DNA of 64,000 bases from Streptococcus orisratti DSM 15617. Lineage in GTDB: Bacteria; Bacillota; Bacilli; Lactobacillales; Streptococcaceae. The notes beneath the pieces were generated by a model. It saw only the letters and a list, made by a program, of their open reading frames with translations. It had not been told where the DNA came from and made no database searches. The stretch's first letter is position 1. Every line of letters begins with the position of its first letter. The stretch lies in the NCBI RefSeq assembly GCF_000380105.1, contig NZ_KB904471.1:19388-83387 (forward strand), read 5' to 3'. The position numbers and the translations under genes were made by a program. Of this stretch, positions 35,317 through 44,423 are shown piece by piece.

Positions 35317-35478
35317 CATCCCCATAATTACCTCGATTGCTAAATCCGGTAAGACTGTAATTTCCAAATGGGCGGTGTTTGTCTCTCATTTGGAAATGGT
35401 CAGATTGAAAATTCCCAACTTGTCAGCTAGTTGCATCTAATTGAAGTCCAATGCCAAACGCAGATTTTTAACGTTACC
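35317..35478 (-). pseudogene. Remnant of an XRE-family regulator
   Basis: Minus-strand reading gives NVKNLRLALDFN, a TAG where Gln is expected, MQLADKLGI, then TISK, a TGA where Trp is expected, and ETNTAHLEITVLPDLA. This follows the helix-turn-helix pattern of XRE/Cro regulators (QxxLAxKLGIS..TISKWE). Two in-frame stops and no ribosome site make it a pseudogene. An 11 bp inverted repeat (35360-35370 with 35387-35397) lies inside it. Its end forms the false N-terminal extension of the Hsp70 frame. Confidence 0.75.
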
Positions 35479-35573
35479 GCCGATTGTTTTCACAAGATGC
35501 TTCAGAAAATATTTCTAAGCTTGCTTGATGATTTAGTTATAGCCCTTCATATTTGCTCCTTAAACCAGCTTGA

Positions 35574-35993
35574 TTAAAAAGCATTTTTATTCTCCAACTC
35601 CTTCAAAGCCTGATAAAAGTTTGGAAAATCTCGTTTTAGGAGGACAAAGTTGCCATCTCGGTTGAGAAAACTGTGTTCTGAGTGGCCTTGGCAGGCAAGA
35701 ATCTGGTCTTGATTTGTCATGGTGTAATCCAGCGCCAGCCTTGCCCCCTTAACACTAGCCACTTCGATGACAATCGTAATCTCATCTGCAAAAGTCGAGG
35801 TTGCCTTATAGCGACAATCCACAGCTGTAACGGGGGAAATGATCCCCTTCGCCTCTATACAGTCATAAGGAAAACCAATATCCTTTAACAAAAAGGAGCG
35901 TGCTTCTTCCATCCAGCGCACATAATTGGAGTGGTGGGTAATCCCCATGCGATCCGTTTCATAGTATTGAACGCTATGTTTGTATGCTTTCAT
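35574..35993 (-). CDS. Acyl-CoA thioesterase, hotdog fold (YbgC-like)
   Basis: A 139-residue 4-hydroxybenzoyl-CoA-thioesterase-type protein. The active-site segment YYETDRMGITHHSNYVRWME carries the catalytic Asp and the hotdog helix. It hydrolyses short or branched acyl-CoA in the cytoplasm; the physiological substrate is unknown. AGGAGA lies in the 9 bp after the mutS2 stop, so it is co-transcribed with mutS2. Length is typical. Confidence 0.88.
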   Translation of the reverse strand: MKAYKHSVQYYETDRMGITHHSNYVRWMEEARSFLLKDIGFPYDCIEAKGIISPVTAVDCRYKATSTFADEITIVIEVASVKGARLALDYTMTNQDQILACQGHSEHSFLNRDGNFVLLKRDFPNFYQALKELENKNAF

Positions 35994-36002
35994 GAGATTC
36001 TC

Positions 36003-38339
36003 CTAACCAAGGTTAGCAATGGTACAGCCACTACCTCCGGCATTTTGCGGTGCGTAGGCAAAGGATTTGACGTGTTTGTTTCGGCGAAGATAGTTGGTGA
36101 CACCTTCGCGAATGACACCTGTTCCAATACCGTGAATGATGTCCACTTGTGCCATATTATTGAGCAGGGCTTGGTCAATAAATTCGTCTAGCTCTTGCAT
36201 AGCTTCTTCGTAACGTTTACCACGGAGATCCAAACGAGCTCGTGGTCCACCACCTGACTTGGTCTTCTTAATGACATTAACTTGCTTCTTCTTAGGTTTT
36301 TGAGTTTCTTCTTGTACCTTGACCAGACTAAATTCGTCCTCTTTCAGGGTCATCTTAATCAAACCAATCTGCGCTTCCCACTTACCATCCTTGAGTTGGC
36401 TGATGAGGGTCCCGTGTTGACCATAAGCAGCGACAATAATGTCATCCCCCACACGCGGCGCACGAAGCTTCTTAGCTTTTTTGAGTACCTTATTCTTAGA
36501 CAGGTCAACCTGCGGAGCTAGTTTTTTGAGTTTACTTTTGGCTTCAATGATTTCATGTGGCTTGAGTTCAGCTTTATCATGCAGATGTTTGAGAATGTCA
36601 TCACTCTCAGCAAGAGCCAAGTCAACAATTTCTTGGGCCTGAGCAATAGCTTTTTCCATTTCCTTGTCACGTTCATGCGAGAATTCATTATAAAGTTTTT
36701 TGACTGCACGGTTGAATTTAAGATTTTCCTGCTCTACTTCCTTGATATGCCCAAGTCGTTTACGGGTCTCCAAAGTCTGCTGCTCTAACTGTTCAATGAT
36801 ACGATTAACATCACTGTCCGCATCAGTCATTTGCTCTGCTTCATTGACAATAACCTCTGCCAATCCCAAACGGCGAGCAATCTCAAAGGCGTTAGACCGA
36901 CCTGGAACCCCCTGCATAAAATGATAAGTAGGGCTCAAAGTTTCAGTATCAAACTCCATGCTGGCATTTTCCACAAAGGCAGTCTCAATCCCGTAAGCTT
37001 TAAGCTCCGGATAGTGAGTCGTCGCCATAGTCTTGATTTGCATCAGTCGTAAGTGTTCTAGGATAGCCATAGCCAAGCTAGCACCCTCTTGCGGATCCGT
37101 ACCGGCTCCCAACTCGTCAAAAAGGACAAGACTATCGCTGTCTGCCACCTCTAAAATCTCCACAATGTGAGTCATGTGACTTGAAAAGGTTGATAAACTC
37201 TGCTCAATGGATTGCTCATCACCAATATCTGCAAAAATAGCATTAAATACAGCAACCTTGCTACCCTTATCTGCCAAAATAGGCATACCAGACTGGGCCA
37301 TGAGTTGAGCCAATCCCAGTGTTTTCAACATGATGGTCTTACCACCTGTATTTGGACCTGTAATGACAATGGCTGTCAAATCGTTCATGAAGTGTAGGTC
37401 ATTAGGAACAGGGTTGGTCAGCAGCGGGTGACGAACATTGAGCAACTGAACCGTTTTGTTTGCTGAAAGGCTGGGCACCGTAGCCTGATTATCCTGCATG
37501 AAGAGATACTTAGCCCGTACAAAATCAAGGTGTCCCAGCAACCAAGCATTATTGCGAATGACATTGGTATGAGGACGGAGCATGTCTGACAATTCACGCA
37601 GGACACGCGCCATTTCATGTCGTTCATCTGCACGAAGCTGCGTGATTTCTTCGTTGAGCTGAACAACTGCACGTGGTTCAATATAAACCGTACTACCAGA
37701 CGCTGAAATGTCATGGACAACCCCTGCTACACGGTTACGGTATGTATTTTTGACAGGTAGGACACTTCTACCATTACGACTGGCAATGAGATTTTCTGAC
37801 AGGTAGTCTCCCTGTTTTTTGAGGACGTCTTGCAGGACCTGACGAACCTGGCTTTCACTGGCAGTAATTTGACGACGGATTTTCTCCAACTCTGGACTGG
37901 CAAAATTCTCAATAAAACCACCATCATTAATGGCTTGCAAACTGCCTTGCAAGGTTGGAAAAGTCTCCAGTTTTTCAAATAAATCCTTGAGAGCTGTTAG
38001 CTGAACGTTTTCCAAGTCAGCATAAAAGCGCTGCATTTCCGCAGAGACTTGCAGGACTTTCTTAATATCAATCATTTCAGGAATATTGACATCCGTTTCT
38101 AATTCTAAGCGGCGCAAGGGCTCCGAAATATCACGCAGATTACCCATGCCAAAGGAATGGTGCTCAATGAAAAGCTGTTCCATATCCACCATTTCTGCAA
38201 ATGCTCGACGAATCCGCTCACTGTCAGTCATCGGTAGCAATTTGCTTAGTTCCTCCTGCCCTTGTTCAGTTTGGAGATAGGCTGCAAAAAGCTGTTTGAC
38301 TTTATCAAATTCTAACTGTTCCAAAATCTTAGTATTCAT
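36003..38339 (-). CDS. mutS2: Endonuclease/ATPase MutS2
   Basis: A 778-residue MutS2. After the helical lever and clamp region, the ATPase domain has Walker [10 protein letters not shown] (about 327-335), [14 protein letters not shown] and the dimer motif [10 protein letters not shown] coiled region then leads to the C-terminal Smr nuclease domain with [13 protein letters not shown] and [10 protein letters not shown] (about 705-778). Family members act on recombination intermediates and, in recent work, on collided ribosomes. The start is the family's usual [15 protein letters not shown]. No ribosome site is seen and TATAAT is only 7 nt upstream, so the message may be leaderless. Confidence 0.96.
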   Translation of the reverse strand: MNTKILEQLEFDKVKQLFAAYLQTEQGQEELSKLLPMTDSERIRRAFAEMVDMEQLFIEHHSFGMGNLRDISEPLRRLELETDVNIPEMIDIKKVLQVSAEMQRFYADLENVQLTALKDLFEKLETFPTLQGSLQAINDGGFIENFASPELEKIRRQITASESQVRQVLQDVLKKQGDYLSENLIASRNGRSVLPVKNTYRNRVAGVVHDISASGSTVYIEPRAVVQLNEEITQLRADERHEMARVLRELSDMLRPHTNVIRNNAWLLGHLDFVRAKYLFMQDNQATVPSLSANKTVQLLNVRHPLLTNPVPNDLHFMNDLTAIVITGPNTGGKTIMLKTLGLAQLMAQSGMPILADKGSKVAVFNAIFADIGDEQSIEQSLSTFSSHMTHIVEILEVADSDSLVLFDELGAGTDPQEGASLAMAILEHLRLMQIKTMATTHYPELKAYGIETAFVENASMEFDTETLSPTYHFMQGVPGRSNAFEIARRLGLAEVIVNEAEQMTDADSDVNRIIEQLEQQTLETRKRLGHIKEVEQENLKFNRAVKKLYNEFSHERDKEMEKAIAQAQEIVDLALAESDDILKHLHDKAELKPHEIIEAKSKLKKLAPQVDLSKNKVLKKAKKLRAPRVGDDIIVAAYGQHGTLISQLKDGKWEAQIGLIKMTLKEDEFSLVKVQEETQKPKKKQVNVIKKTKSGGGPRARLDLRGKRYEEAMQELDEFIDQALLNNMAQVDIIHGIGTGVIREGVTNYLRRNKHVKSFAYAPQNAGGSGCTIANLG

Positions 38340-38346
38340 AGGCTCT

Positions 38347-38352
38347 ATTATA
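38347..38352 (-). promoter_or_regulatory. mutS2 -10 box, leaderless-type spacing
   Basis: Minus strand TATAAT with extended TGG, followed by seven bases (AGAGCCT) and then the ATG. The expected start of transcription coincides with the start codon. No Shine-Dalgarno sequence is possible in that space. Confidence 0.65.
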
Positions 38353-38637
38353 CCAAAATTTCAGAAATAATGACGGAAATGTCACACGAGAGCAACCTCT
38401 CTTTACTTTGAAGAGCAAAAGTTGACGCTGTAAAACTTTTGAGGGGATGTCACTTTTATCCAATTAAATTGGCTAACTCAAATTTTCAAATGCTTAAAAA
38501 CCTTTTAGCCTGAGATAAAGCTCAAAAGATCAATGTTAGACAAAAAATAATTGAAATTTCTTTGTCTGTCAACGTAAGAAATGACTATAAAGCAATCTAA
38601 AATATCATAAACGCTAAACTCGCCAACTACCGAAAAC

Positions 38638-38741
38638 AAAAAAACAAGCTTGGAACAATTAAGTCCCAAGCTCATTTTCGGAGATTATGAAAAATTTTGA
38701 AATCAGTTCGTAGAAAACTAATCTCATAAAAATTTAGGATT
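38638..38741 (-). ncRNA. Predicted small RNA, about 104 nt
   Basis: The 459 bp between cvpA and mutS2 has no gene, yet the minus strand carries a full transcription unit. An extended -10 promoter (38748-38776) is followed about 100 nt later by a terminator: AGCTTGG with CCAAGCT (38666-38672 with 38647-38653), a 12-base loop, then seven T. Inside, GAGATTA can pair with TAATCTC, leaving an A/U-rich loop. No start codon with a ribosome site is present. The rest of the gap (38340-38580) shows only a TTGACA-like box and a short inverted repeat (AGACAAA..TTTGTCT). The function is unknown. Confidence 0.55.
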
Positions 38742-38747
38742 GAACAT

Positions 38748-38776
38748 AGTATAGCACATGCATCAATAAAATGCAA
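38748..38776 (-). promoter_or_regulatory. Promoter of the predicted small RNA
   Basis: Minus strand TTGCAT at 38771-38776 and TATACT at 38748-38753 with a 17 bp spacer and an extended TGC before the -10. It lies 23-51 nt beyond the cvpA stop codon and points toward the terminator at 38638-38672. Confidence 0.65.
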
Positions 38777-38798
38777 AAATCTTGACTCATACAAGTCA

Positions 38799-39335
38799 TT
38801 ATGCCACCCAAAGCTGGCTTAAAAGTCCCGAAATAATTGGAAAATGGTTAACCAAAAATTTTATGACACCACTAGAAGCCAAGGTATTTTGTACAAAAGG
38901 CATTGGAACTGTCGCAAGAACACTAAGGCCTAGTTCCAGAAAAAGACATGTCACCAAAATCGCTAAAAGACCACTTACAAGATTGGTCTTTCGACTTTCA
39001 AAACGATCAAGCGGCGCAAAATGAACAAAAATTCCTAAAAGACGAACCAATAGGTACGATAAAAAAAATAAGATACAAAAAGACACACCAGCGTAATAGA
39101 CCGAACTGAGCTTAAAAACATTAATCGCTGTATAAAAAGACATGGTCACGCCTTCAGCCGGATTTGAGAAGGGTATCCAAAGAGAAATTTTTTCTGCCAC
39201 TTTCTGATAATAGTTTGAAGCAATAATAAATGAAAACACTGCCCCAACACTATAAAAAACCTGTAAAATGATACCACGATTATAGCCAATGTAAAAACTC
39301 CAAGCTAAAATCAGCAAGATTAAGAATGATAACAT
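38799..39335 (-). CDS. cvpA: CvpA family membrane protein
   Basis: A 178-residue protein with four hydrophobic segments and the family pattern near the N-terminus (ILAWSFYIGYNRGIILQVFYS). CvpA was first linked to colicin V production and in Firmicutes is a conserved membrane protein of unclear role, next to zapA here as in other streptococci. The ATG lies 2 bp after the zapA stop, with GAGGAG inside the zapA end, so the two are coupled. A short hairpin (TGACT..AGTCA) follows the stop. Confidence 0.9.
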   Translation of the reverse strand: MLSFLILLILAWSFYIGYNRGIILQVFYSVGAVFSFIIASNYYQKVAEKISLWIPFSNPAEGVTMSFYTAINVFKLSSVYYAGVSFCILFFLSYLLVRLLGIFVHFAPLDRFESRKTNLVSGLLAILVTCLFLELGLSVLATVPMPFVQNTLASSGVIKFLVNHFPIISGLLSQLWVA

Positions 39336-39337
39336 AC

Positions 39338-39646
39338 TTACTCCTCACCAGTGTCTGCCCGACTTGCTTTTTCCTGCAAATCACTAATAGCTGTTTGACG
39401 CAATTCTTGGACTTCTTTTTCAATTTTTTCAACTTCAAGTTCACGTGTCAGCTGAGTTGATAGAGAGTTGATAGTCATCAAGATGGCGATCGTTTCATTA
39501 TCAGCTTGAGGGAGCCTTTCTTTGATTGCCTGATATTTTTCTAGAGCAACACGTTCAACCTCTTCCATAAAGAGATTATCTTTATCTGTTGTCAGCGTCA
39601 GCACTTTTTCACCAAATGTAAATTTATAGCGATTCTTATTTTTCAT
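39338..39646 (-). CDS. zapA: Cell division protein ZapA
   Basis: A 102-residue ZapA that bundles FtsZ filaments at the Z-ring. The N-terminal globular part (KFTFGEKVLTLTTDKDNLFM) is followed by a long coiled coil from about residue 55 (LSTQLTRELEVEKIEKEVQE). The ATG at 39646 with AGAGG is chosen; an in-frame ATG at 39712 is unsupported. It is divergent from rnhC and coupled to cvpA, the usual streptococcal arrangement. Confidence 0.92.
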   Translation of the reverse strand: MKNKNRYKFTFGEKVLTLTTDKDNLFMEEVERVALEKYQAIKERLPQADNETIAILMTINSLSTQLTRELEVEKIEKEVQELRQTAISDLQEKASRADTGEE

Positions 39647-39754
39647 ACTAGTTACCTCTTTTAGCATTATACCGTAAAATTTAGCTTTCGTAAAATGATG
39701 AAAGAAAAACATCTCTAAAAACAGTTAAGACGTCCGTATTTTTTAGTTTTGTGA

Positions 39755-39760
39755 TAAAAT
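39755..39760 (+). promoter_or_regulatory. rnhC -10 box, leaderless-type spacing
   Basis: TAAAAT with upstream TGA (extended -10) ends 6 nt before the rnhC ATG. No ribosome site lies between (AGTGAC). Confidence 0.6.
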
Positions 39761-39766
39761 AGTGAC

Positions 39767-40672
39767 ATGACTGCAATTGTAATGACACTCGGTCAGGGAC
39801 GAACGACCGACATTCCTCAAGAACTATCCCGCTTTCAAGTAAATAGTAATAATCCTTATGTCAGTTTTGCCGCCAAAACACGAGAAGCTTCCGTCCTCAT
39901 CTATACATCTGGCAAGGTCGTCTTTCAGGGGACTGGTGCCTCAGTTTTAGCTAGTCAATTTGGCTATCAGGATATTTTGGAAAATAGCAAAGCTAAAAGT
40001 CCAGCTGGGCAAAATCTTGCCTTAATTGGGTCTGATGAGGTAGGGAACGGTTCTTACTTTGGTGGTCTTGCAGTCGTTGCTAGTTTTGTCACTCCAGATG
40101 AACATGCTTGGCTAAAAAAACTCGGTGTGGATGATTCCAAAACTCTCAATGATATCAAGATTCGACAACTAGCACCGGTCTTAGAAGAAAAAATTCCCCA
40201 TAAAGCTCTGCTATTATCCCCACAAAAATACAATCAAGTGGTCGGCAAGGGAAAGCGTCACAATGCTGTCTCAGTCAAGGTTGCTCTCCACAATCAGGCC
40301 ATCTATCTGCTCTTACAAGAAGTTGCAAGACCTGACAAAATTGTGATTGATGCCTTTACTAGCCAGAAAAATTATGAAAAATATGTTAAGGCTGAAACCA
40401 ATCACTTTGACAATCCACTGACATTCGAAGAAAAGGCCGAAGGGAAATATCTAGCAGTTGCCGTTAGTTCTATCATTGCGCGTAATCTCTTCTTGGAAAA
40501 CCTTGATAAACTAAGCCAAGAAACAGGTTTTATCTTACCAAGTGGCGCCGGAAACAAGTCCGATAAAGTTGCCAGTCAGATTTTAGCAGCCTATGGCATG
40601 TCTGGCTTGGAGCATACTGCCAAGCTTCACTTTGCAAATACACAAAAGGCACAGGCCTTACTAAAAAAATAA
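39767..40672 (+). CDS. rnhC: Ribonuclease HIII
   Basis: A 301-residue RNase HIII that cleaves RNA in RNA-DNA hybrids. An N-terminal TBP-like substrate-binding domain ([14 protein letters not shown]) precedes the catalytic domain, which starts [15 protein letters not shown] with Asp90 and Glu91; [13 protein letters not shown] follows. The ATG at 39767 matches the usual family start despite having no ribosome site. It begins the plus-strand group rnhC-lepB-recD2 and diverges from zapA. Confidence 0.95.
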   Translation: MTAIVMTLGQGRTTDIPQELSRFQVNSNNPYVSFAAKTREASVLIYTSGKVVFQGTGASVLASQFGYQDILENSKAKSPAGQNLALIGSDEVGNGSYFGGLAVVASFVTPDEHAWLKKLGVDDSKTLNDIKIRQLAPVLEEKIPHKALLLSPQKYNQVVGKGKRHNAVSVKVALHNQAIYLLLQEVARPDKIVIDAFTSQKNYEKYVKAETNHFDNPLTFEEKAEGKYLAVAVSSIIARNLFLENLDKLSQETGFILPSGAGNKSDKVASQILAAYGMSGLEHTAKLHFANTQKAQALLKK

Positions 40673-40682
40673 GGAAAGATTA

Positions 40683-41276
40683 ATGAAACATTTTATCAAA
40701 GAATGGGGACTTTTTATCCTCTTCATGCTAGCATTTGGCTTATCACGCTGGTTCATTTGGCAACCAGTCAAAGTTGATGGTCACTCTATGGATCCGACAT
40801 TAGCAAATAGTGAACGTTTAATCGTGATTCGCACAACCTCTATCGACCGTTTTGACATTGTTGTCGCTAGAGAGACTGAAGATGGTCAGACCAAAGACAT
40901 TGTTAAACGTGTTATAGGTATGCCTGGTGACACTATCTCTTACAAAAACGACATCCTCTATGTTAATGGCAAAAAAGTCAGTGAAACTTATCTAAAAACC
41001 TATCAAAAAGCTTTCAAAGACGATAAATTACAAAGCATCTATTCTTATAACAGCTTTTTCCAACAACGCGCACAGACTTCTACTGCTTTCACGACAGATG
41101 CTAGCGGAAATGCTGAATTTACAGTAACTGTCCCAGATGGAGAATATTATTTGCTCGGCGATGACCGTATTGTCTCCAAAGACAGTCGCGAGGTAGGTAC
41201 TTTCAAAAGAACTGCCATTATTGGTGAAGTCAAATTCCGCTTCTGGCCTCTTTCAAGTTTTGGTAGCGTCGAATAA
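40683..41276 (+). CDS. lepB: Signal peptidase I
   Basis: A 197-residue type I signal peptidase with one N-terminal membrane anchor (about 8-24). The catalytic Ser35 is in GHSMDPTL and the general-base Lys75 in DIVKRVIGMPGD; the late motif is YYLLGDDRIVSKDSREVG. It removes signal peptides from exported proteins on the outer membrane face. GGAAAG lies between the rnhC stop and this ATG, so it is in the rnhC operon. Confidence 0.95.
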   Translation: MKHFIKEWGLFILFMLAFGLSRWFIWQPVKVDGHSMDPTLANSERLIVIRTTSIDRFDIVVARETEDGQTKDIVKRVIGMPGDTISYKNDILYVNGKKVSETYLKTYQKAFKDDKLQSIYSYNSFFQQRAQTSTAFTTDASGNAEFTVTVPDGEYYLLGDDRIVSKDSREVGTFKRTAIIGEVKFRFWPLSSFGSVE

Positions 41277-41283
41277 TCTAGAG

Positions 41284-41311
41284 GGCTGGGCTCAGACTCA
41301 GCCTTTTCTTT
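41284..41311 (+). terminator. Terminator after lepB
   Basis: GGCTGGG pairs with CTCAGCC (one wobble) around a 6-base loop, followed by TTTTCTTT. It lies 7 nt after the lepB stop and before recD2. Confidence 0.75.
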
Positions 41312-41330
41312 GTAGAGTAGGAAAATCACT

Positions 41331-43778
41331 ATGGAAGTTTATTTTTCAGGAACTATTGACCGTATTATTTTTGAAAATGCCAGTAACTTTTTTAAAATTT
41401 TATTGCTAGAAATTGAAGATACTGACTGTGAAGACTTTGATGATTTTGAAATTATCGTTACAGGAACCATTGCGGATGTCATGGAGGGTGAGAATTACAC
41501 CTTTTGGGGTGAATTGACCCAACACCCTAAATATGGTGAGCAACTCAAAATCAATCGTTATGAGCGCACCAAGCCCAGCTCATCTGGTTTGGTCAAATAT
41601 TTTTCTAGCGAGCATTTCAAAGGAATTGGTAATAAAACTGCTGAAAAGATTGTGGCACTTTACGGTGACAACACCATTGATAACATTTTGGAGGATCCTA
41701 GTAAGCTAGATAGCATTTCTGGGCTATCCAAAGTCAATAAAGAACGTTTCATTGCCAAACTTAAACTCAACTATGGTACTGAGCAAATTTTAGCCAAACT
41801 CGCTGAATATGGTTTAACCAATCGTATCGCTGTTGAGATTTTCAACGCTTATAAAGATGAGGCACTGACCATCATTCAAGAAAATCCCTATCAATTGGTT
41901 GAGGATATTCAGGGTGTAGGTTTCAAAATCGCTGACCAATTAGCAGAACAATTAGGCATTGAAGCCGACTCTCCTCAACGTTTTCGCGCTGCTCTCGTTC
42001 ACAGTCTCCTAGAAACCTCGCTAGAACAGGGTGATACCTATGTAGAAGCTAGAAAATTACTCGAAAATGCTATTGTCTTGCTTGAAGAAGCACGACAAAT
42101 TGAACTAGATCCCGCTACTGTAGCGCAAGAATTAAGTAATCTCATCGCCGAAGATAAGGTACAAAATATTGATACAAAGATTTTTGACAACAGTCTTTTT
42201 CACGCAGAAGCGGGTATCAAAAAACACCTGACACGCATCTTGGATACACCGCTGAATACTGATTTTTCAACTGAACAACTCGCTGAAGAAATCACTGAAA
42301 TTGAAAATAATCTCGGTATCAGCTATGATGACGTTCAAAAATCCGCCATCCAGCAGGCTCTTCAAAGTAAAGTTTTTATTCTGACTGGCGGACCAGGGAC
42401 AGGGAAGACTATGGTTATCAATGGTCTTATCGCAGCCTATGCTAGTCTTAATCGACTTGATCTCAACAAGGGAGACCTCCCTATCGTTTTAGCAGCACCG
42501 ACAGGTCGTGCTGCCCGCCGCATGAGCGAATTAACTCACCTCCCAGCAGCAACTATTCACCGCCATCTAGGTCTCAATGGTGACAATGACTACCAAGCCA
42601 TGGACGATTATCTAGACTGTGACCTGATTATCGTTGATGAATTTTCTATGGTTGATACTTGGCTAGCCAACCAACTCTTTAGTTCCATTTCATCTAACAC
42701 TCAAGTCATCATAGTGGGTGATAGCGATCAGCTGCCTTCCGTTGGTCCAGGACAAGTCTTAGCAGATTTACTAAAAATAGCTGAGCTGCCTCAAGTAGCG
42801 CTTACCAAAATTTTCCGACAATCGAAAGACTCTACCATTGTCACCTTGGCCGCGCAGATGAGACAGGGACAACTACCTCATGATTTTACCCAGAAAAAAG
42901 CTGATCGTTCCTATTTTGAAGCCCAAGCTCAACATATCCCGACTATGGTTCAAAAGATTGTCAGTTCTGCCATCAAAAGCGGTATCTCCCCACAAGAAAT
43001 CCAAATCTTGGCACCTATGTATCGTGGGCAGGCTGGTATCAACAATCTCAATGTCCTCATGCAAGAACTCCTCAATCCTCTAACTGATGGCATAGAATTT
43101 CTCTTTAATGACATTAAATTCCGAAAAGGCGATAAAGTTTTACACCTTGTCAATGATGCCGAAGCTAATGTGTTCAATGGTGATATTGGCTACATTACCG
43201 ACCTTATTCCAGCCAAATATACTGAGTCCAAACAAGATGAAATCTTCATAAACTTTGATGGAACTGAAGTCATCTACCCGCGTAATGATTGGATCAAAAT
43301 TACACTTGCCTACGCTATGTCTATCCATAAATCACAGGGAAGTGAGTTTCAAGTTGTCATTTTACCCATCACACGTCAGAGTGGTCGTATGTTACAACGC
43401 AACCTCATTTACACTGCTATCACACGCTCAAAGAGTAAGCTGGTTATGCTGGGAGAAATCTCAGCCTTCGACTACGCCATTAAAAATGAAGGTGCCAAGC
43501 GAAATACCTATCTTGTAGAACGTTTTAGTCCTGACCTCATACCTCTACTGCCAGCTTCCGATTCTTTGAGACTACAAAGACAAACCTCAGACAAGACTGA
43601 CCCACCCAAAGCAAACAAAGATGTCAGTTGCCAGTCAGACAACCAGTTAAGCCTAAACTTAGATGATGTTAATCTAGAAAATGAAACAATTGAACACCGC
43701 CTTACTGAGGAAAATCTTCACTTCATTGATCCTATGATTGGTTTAACGCAAACTGATATCAAGCATTTTTTTAAATGA
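41331..43778 (+). CDS. recD2: RecD2-type DNA helicase
   Basis: An 815-residue SF1B 5'-3' helicase not associated with RecBC. The N-terminal OB and helix-hairpin-helix region (FKGIGNKTAEKIVALYG, IQGVGFKIADQLAEQLG) precedes Walker A GGPGTGKT at about 353-360, IIVDEFSMVDTWL, and the C-terminal motif YAMSIHKSQGSEFQVVILP. A low-complexity tail ends the protein. It helps replication and mismatch or stress repair in Gram-positives. GTAGGA is 8 nt before the ATG. Confidence 0.95.
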   Translation: MEVYFSGTIDRIIFENASNFFKILLLEIEDTDCEDFDDFEIIVTGTIADVMEGENYTFWGELTQHPKYGEQLKINRYERTKPSSSGLVKYFSSEHFKGIGNKTAEKIVALYGDNTIDNILEDPSKLDSISGLSKVNKERFIAKLKLNYGTEQILAKLAEYGLTNRIAVEIFNAYKDEALTIIQENPYQLVEDIQGVGFKIADQLAEQLGIEADSPQRFRAALVHSLLETSLEQGDTYVEARKLLENAIVLLEEARQIELDPATVAQELSNLIAEDKVQNIDTKIFDNSLFHAEAGIKKHLTRILDTPLNTDFSTEQLAEEITEIENNLGISYDDVQKSAIQQALQSKVFILTGGPGTGKTMVINGLIAAYASLNRLDLNKGDLPIVLAAPTGRAARRMSELTHLPAATIHRHLGLNGDNDYQAMDDYLDCDLIIVDEFSMVDTWLANQLFSSISSNTQVIIVGDSDQLPSVGPGQVLADLLKIAELPQVALTKIFRQSKDSTIVTLAAQMRQGQLPHDFTQKKADRSYFEAQAQHIPTMVQKIVSSAIKSGISPQEIQILAPMYRGQAGINNLNVLMQELLNPLTDGIEFLFNDIKFRKGDKVLHLVNDAEANVFNGDIGYITDLIPAKYTESKQDEIFINFDGTEVIYPRNDWIKITLAYAMSIHKSQGSEFQVVILPITRQSGRMLQRNLIYTAITRSKSKLVMLGEISAFDYAIKNEGAKRNTYLVERFSPDLIPLLPASDSLRLQRQTSDKTDPPKANKDVSCQSDNQLSLNLDDVNLENETIEHRLTEENLHFIDPMIGLTQTDIKHFFK

Positions 43779-43886
43779 TTTTTCTGTCCACTTATTGAAA
43801 AAATCATTTAAACATATTTACATTTTCAGTTTTTGTGCTAAAATAATTGTATATTAAATCTAATACAATTATTTTGGAGGTCTTCT

Positions 43887-44360
43887 ATGATTTCTTATGA
43901 AAAAGTTAAACAATCTTTTCGTAGCTTTACCATTTTGAGTATTGTTATCAATGCTATCGTTACGGTTATTTATCTATTGGGTATTGCTGGTATTTTATTA
44001 CTTATGGCAAATCTAAACAATCCTAAGTTCACAGCCGCCTATACAGATAATCAATTGGCTACTCTAAAACTTTCAATCACACCCTTTGCTATTTTCATGT
44101 CTGTTTTATCACTTGCTATTGCTATCTCAATTATTGTTTTCAGTGCCCTAAACTTGTCCAAATTAAAGAAAAATGCAGAGCTTAGCTATGTTCCACATTT
44201 CTTAGGTATCGGCGTATCGGTTCTTAGCATTTTATTTAGTTTTACAGATCAAATTAGCATTTTAACCTTGGTTATCCAAGCTGCTCTTATCGCTATGTAT
44301 TACTATACCTATTCCCGCGCAAAATTGCTTAATCAGCAACTTGAAGAGGAAGAAGATTAA
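43887..44360 (+). CDS. Four-helix membrane protein of unknown function
   Basis: A 157-residue protein with four hydrophobic segments (about 15-42, 65-90, 104-120 and 125-142) and an acidic C-terminal tail QLEEEED. No family is recognised. GGAGG is 8 nt before the ATG and TATATT-like sequence precedes it. An inverted repeat (AAATGATTTTT..AAAAATCATTT) without a U-run lies between recD2 and this gene. It stands alone, with its own strong terminator. Confidence 0.75.
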   Translation: MISYEKVKQSFRSFTILSIVINAIVTVIYLLGIAGILLLMANLNNPKFTAAYTDNQLATLKLSITPFAIFMSVLSLAIAISIIVFSALNLSKLKKNAELSYVPHFLGIGVSVLSILFSFTDQISILTLVIQAALIAMYYYTYSRAKLLNQQLEEEED

Positions 44361-44365
44361 TATCT

Positions 44366-44423
44366 AAAAACACGAACTGATCTCAATCGGTATTCCACCG
44401 ATAGAGATTAGCACGTGTTTTTT
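44366..44423. terminator. Bidirectional terminator between the membrane protein gene and dinB
   Basis: AAAAACACG pairs with CGTGTTTTT outside, and ATCTC..ATCGG pairs with CCGAT..AGAT inside. T-rich ends on both strands serve the convergent genes. The dinB stop codon lies in the U-run. Confidence 0.85.

Noticed and set aside
35260..35367. Hsp70 start 36 codons upstream
   Set aside because: The extension translates the tail of the broken XRE regulator and runs through the -10 box; the ATG at 35259 matches Hsp70 starts.
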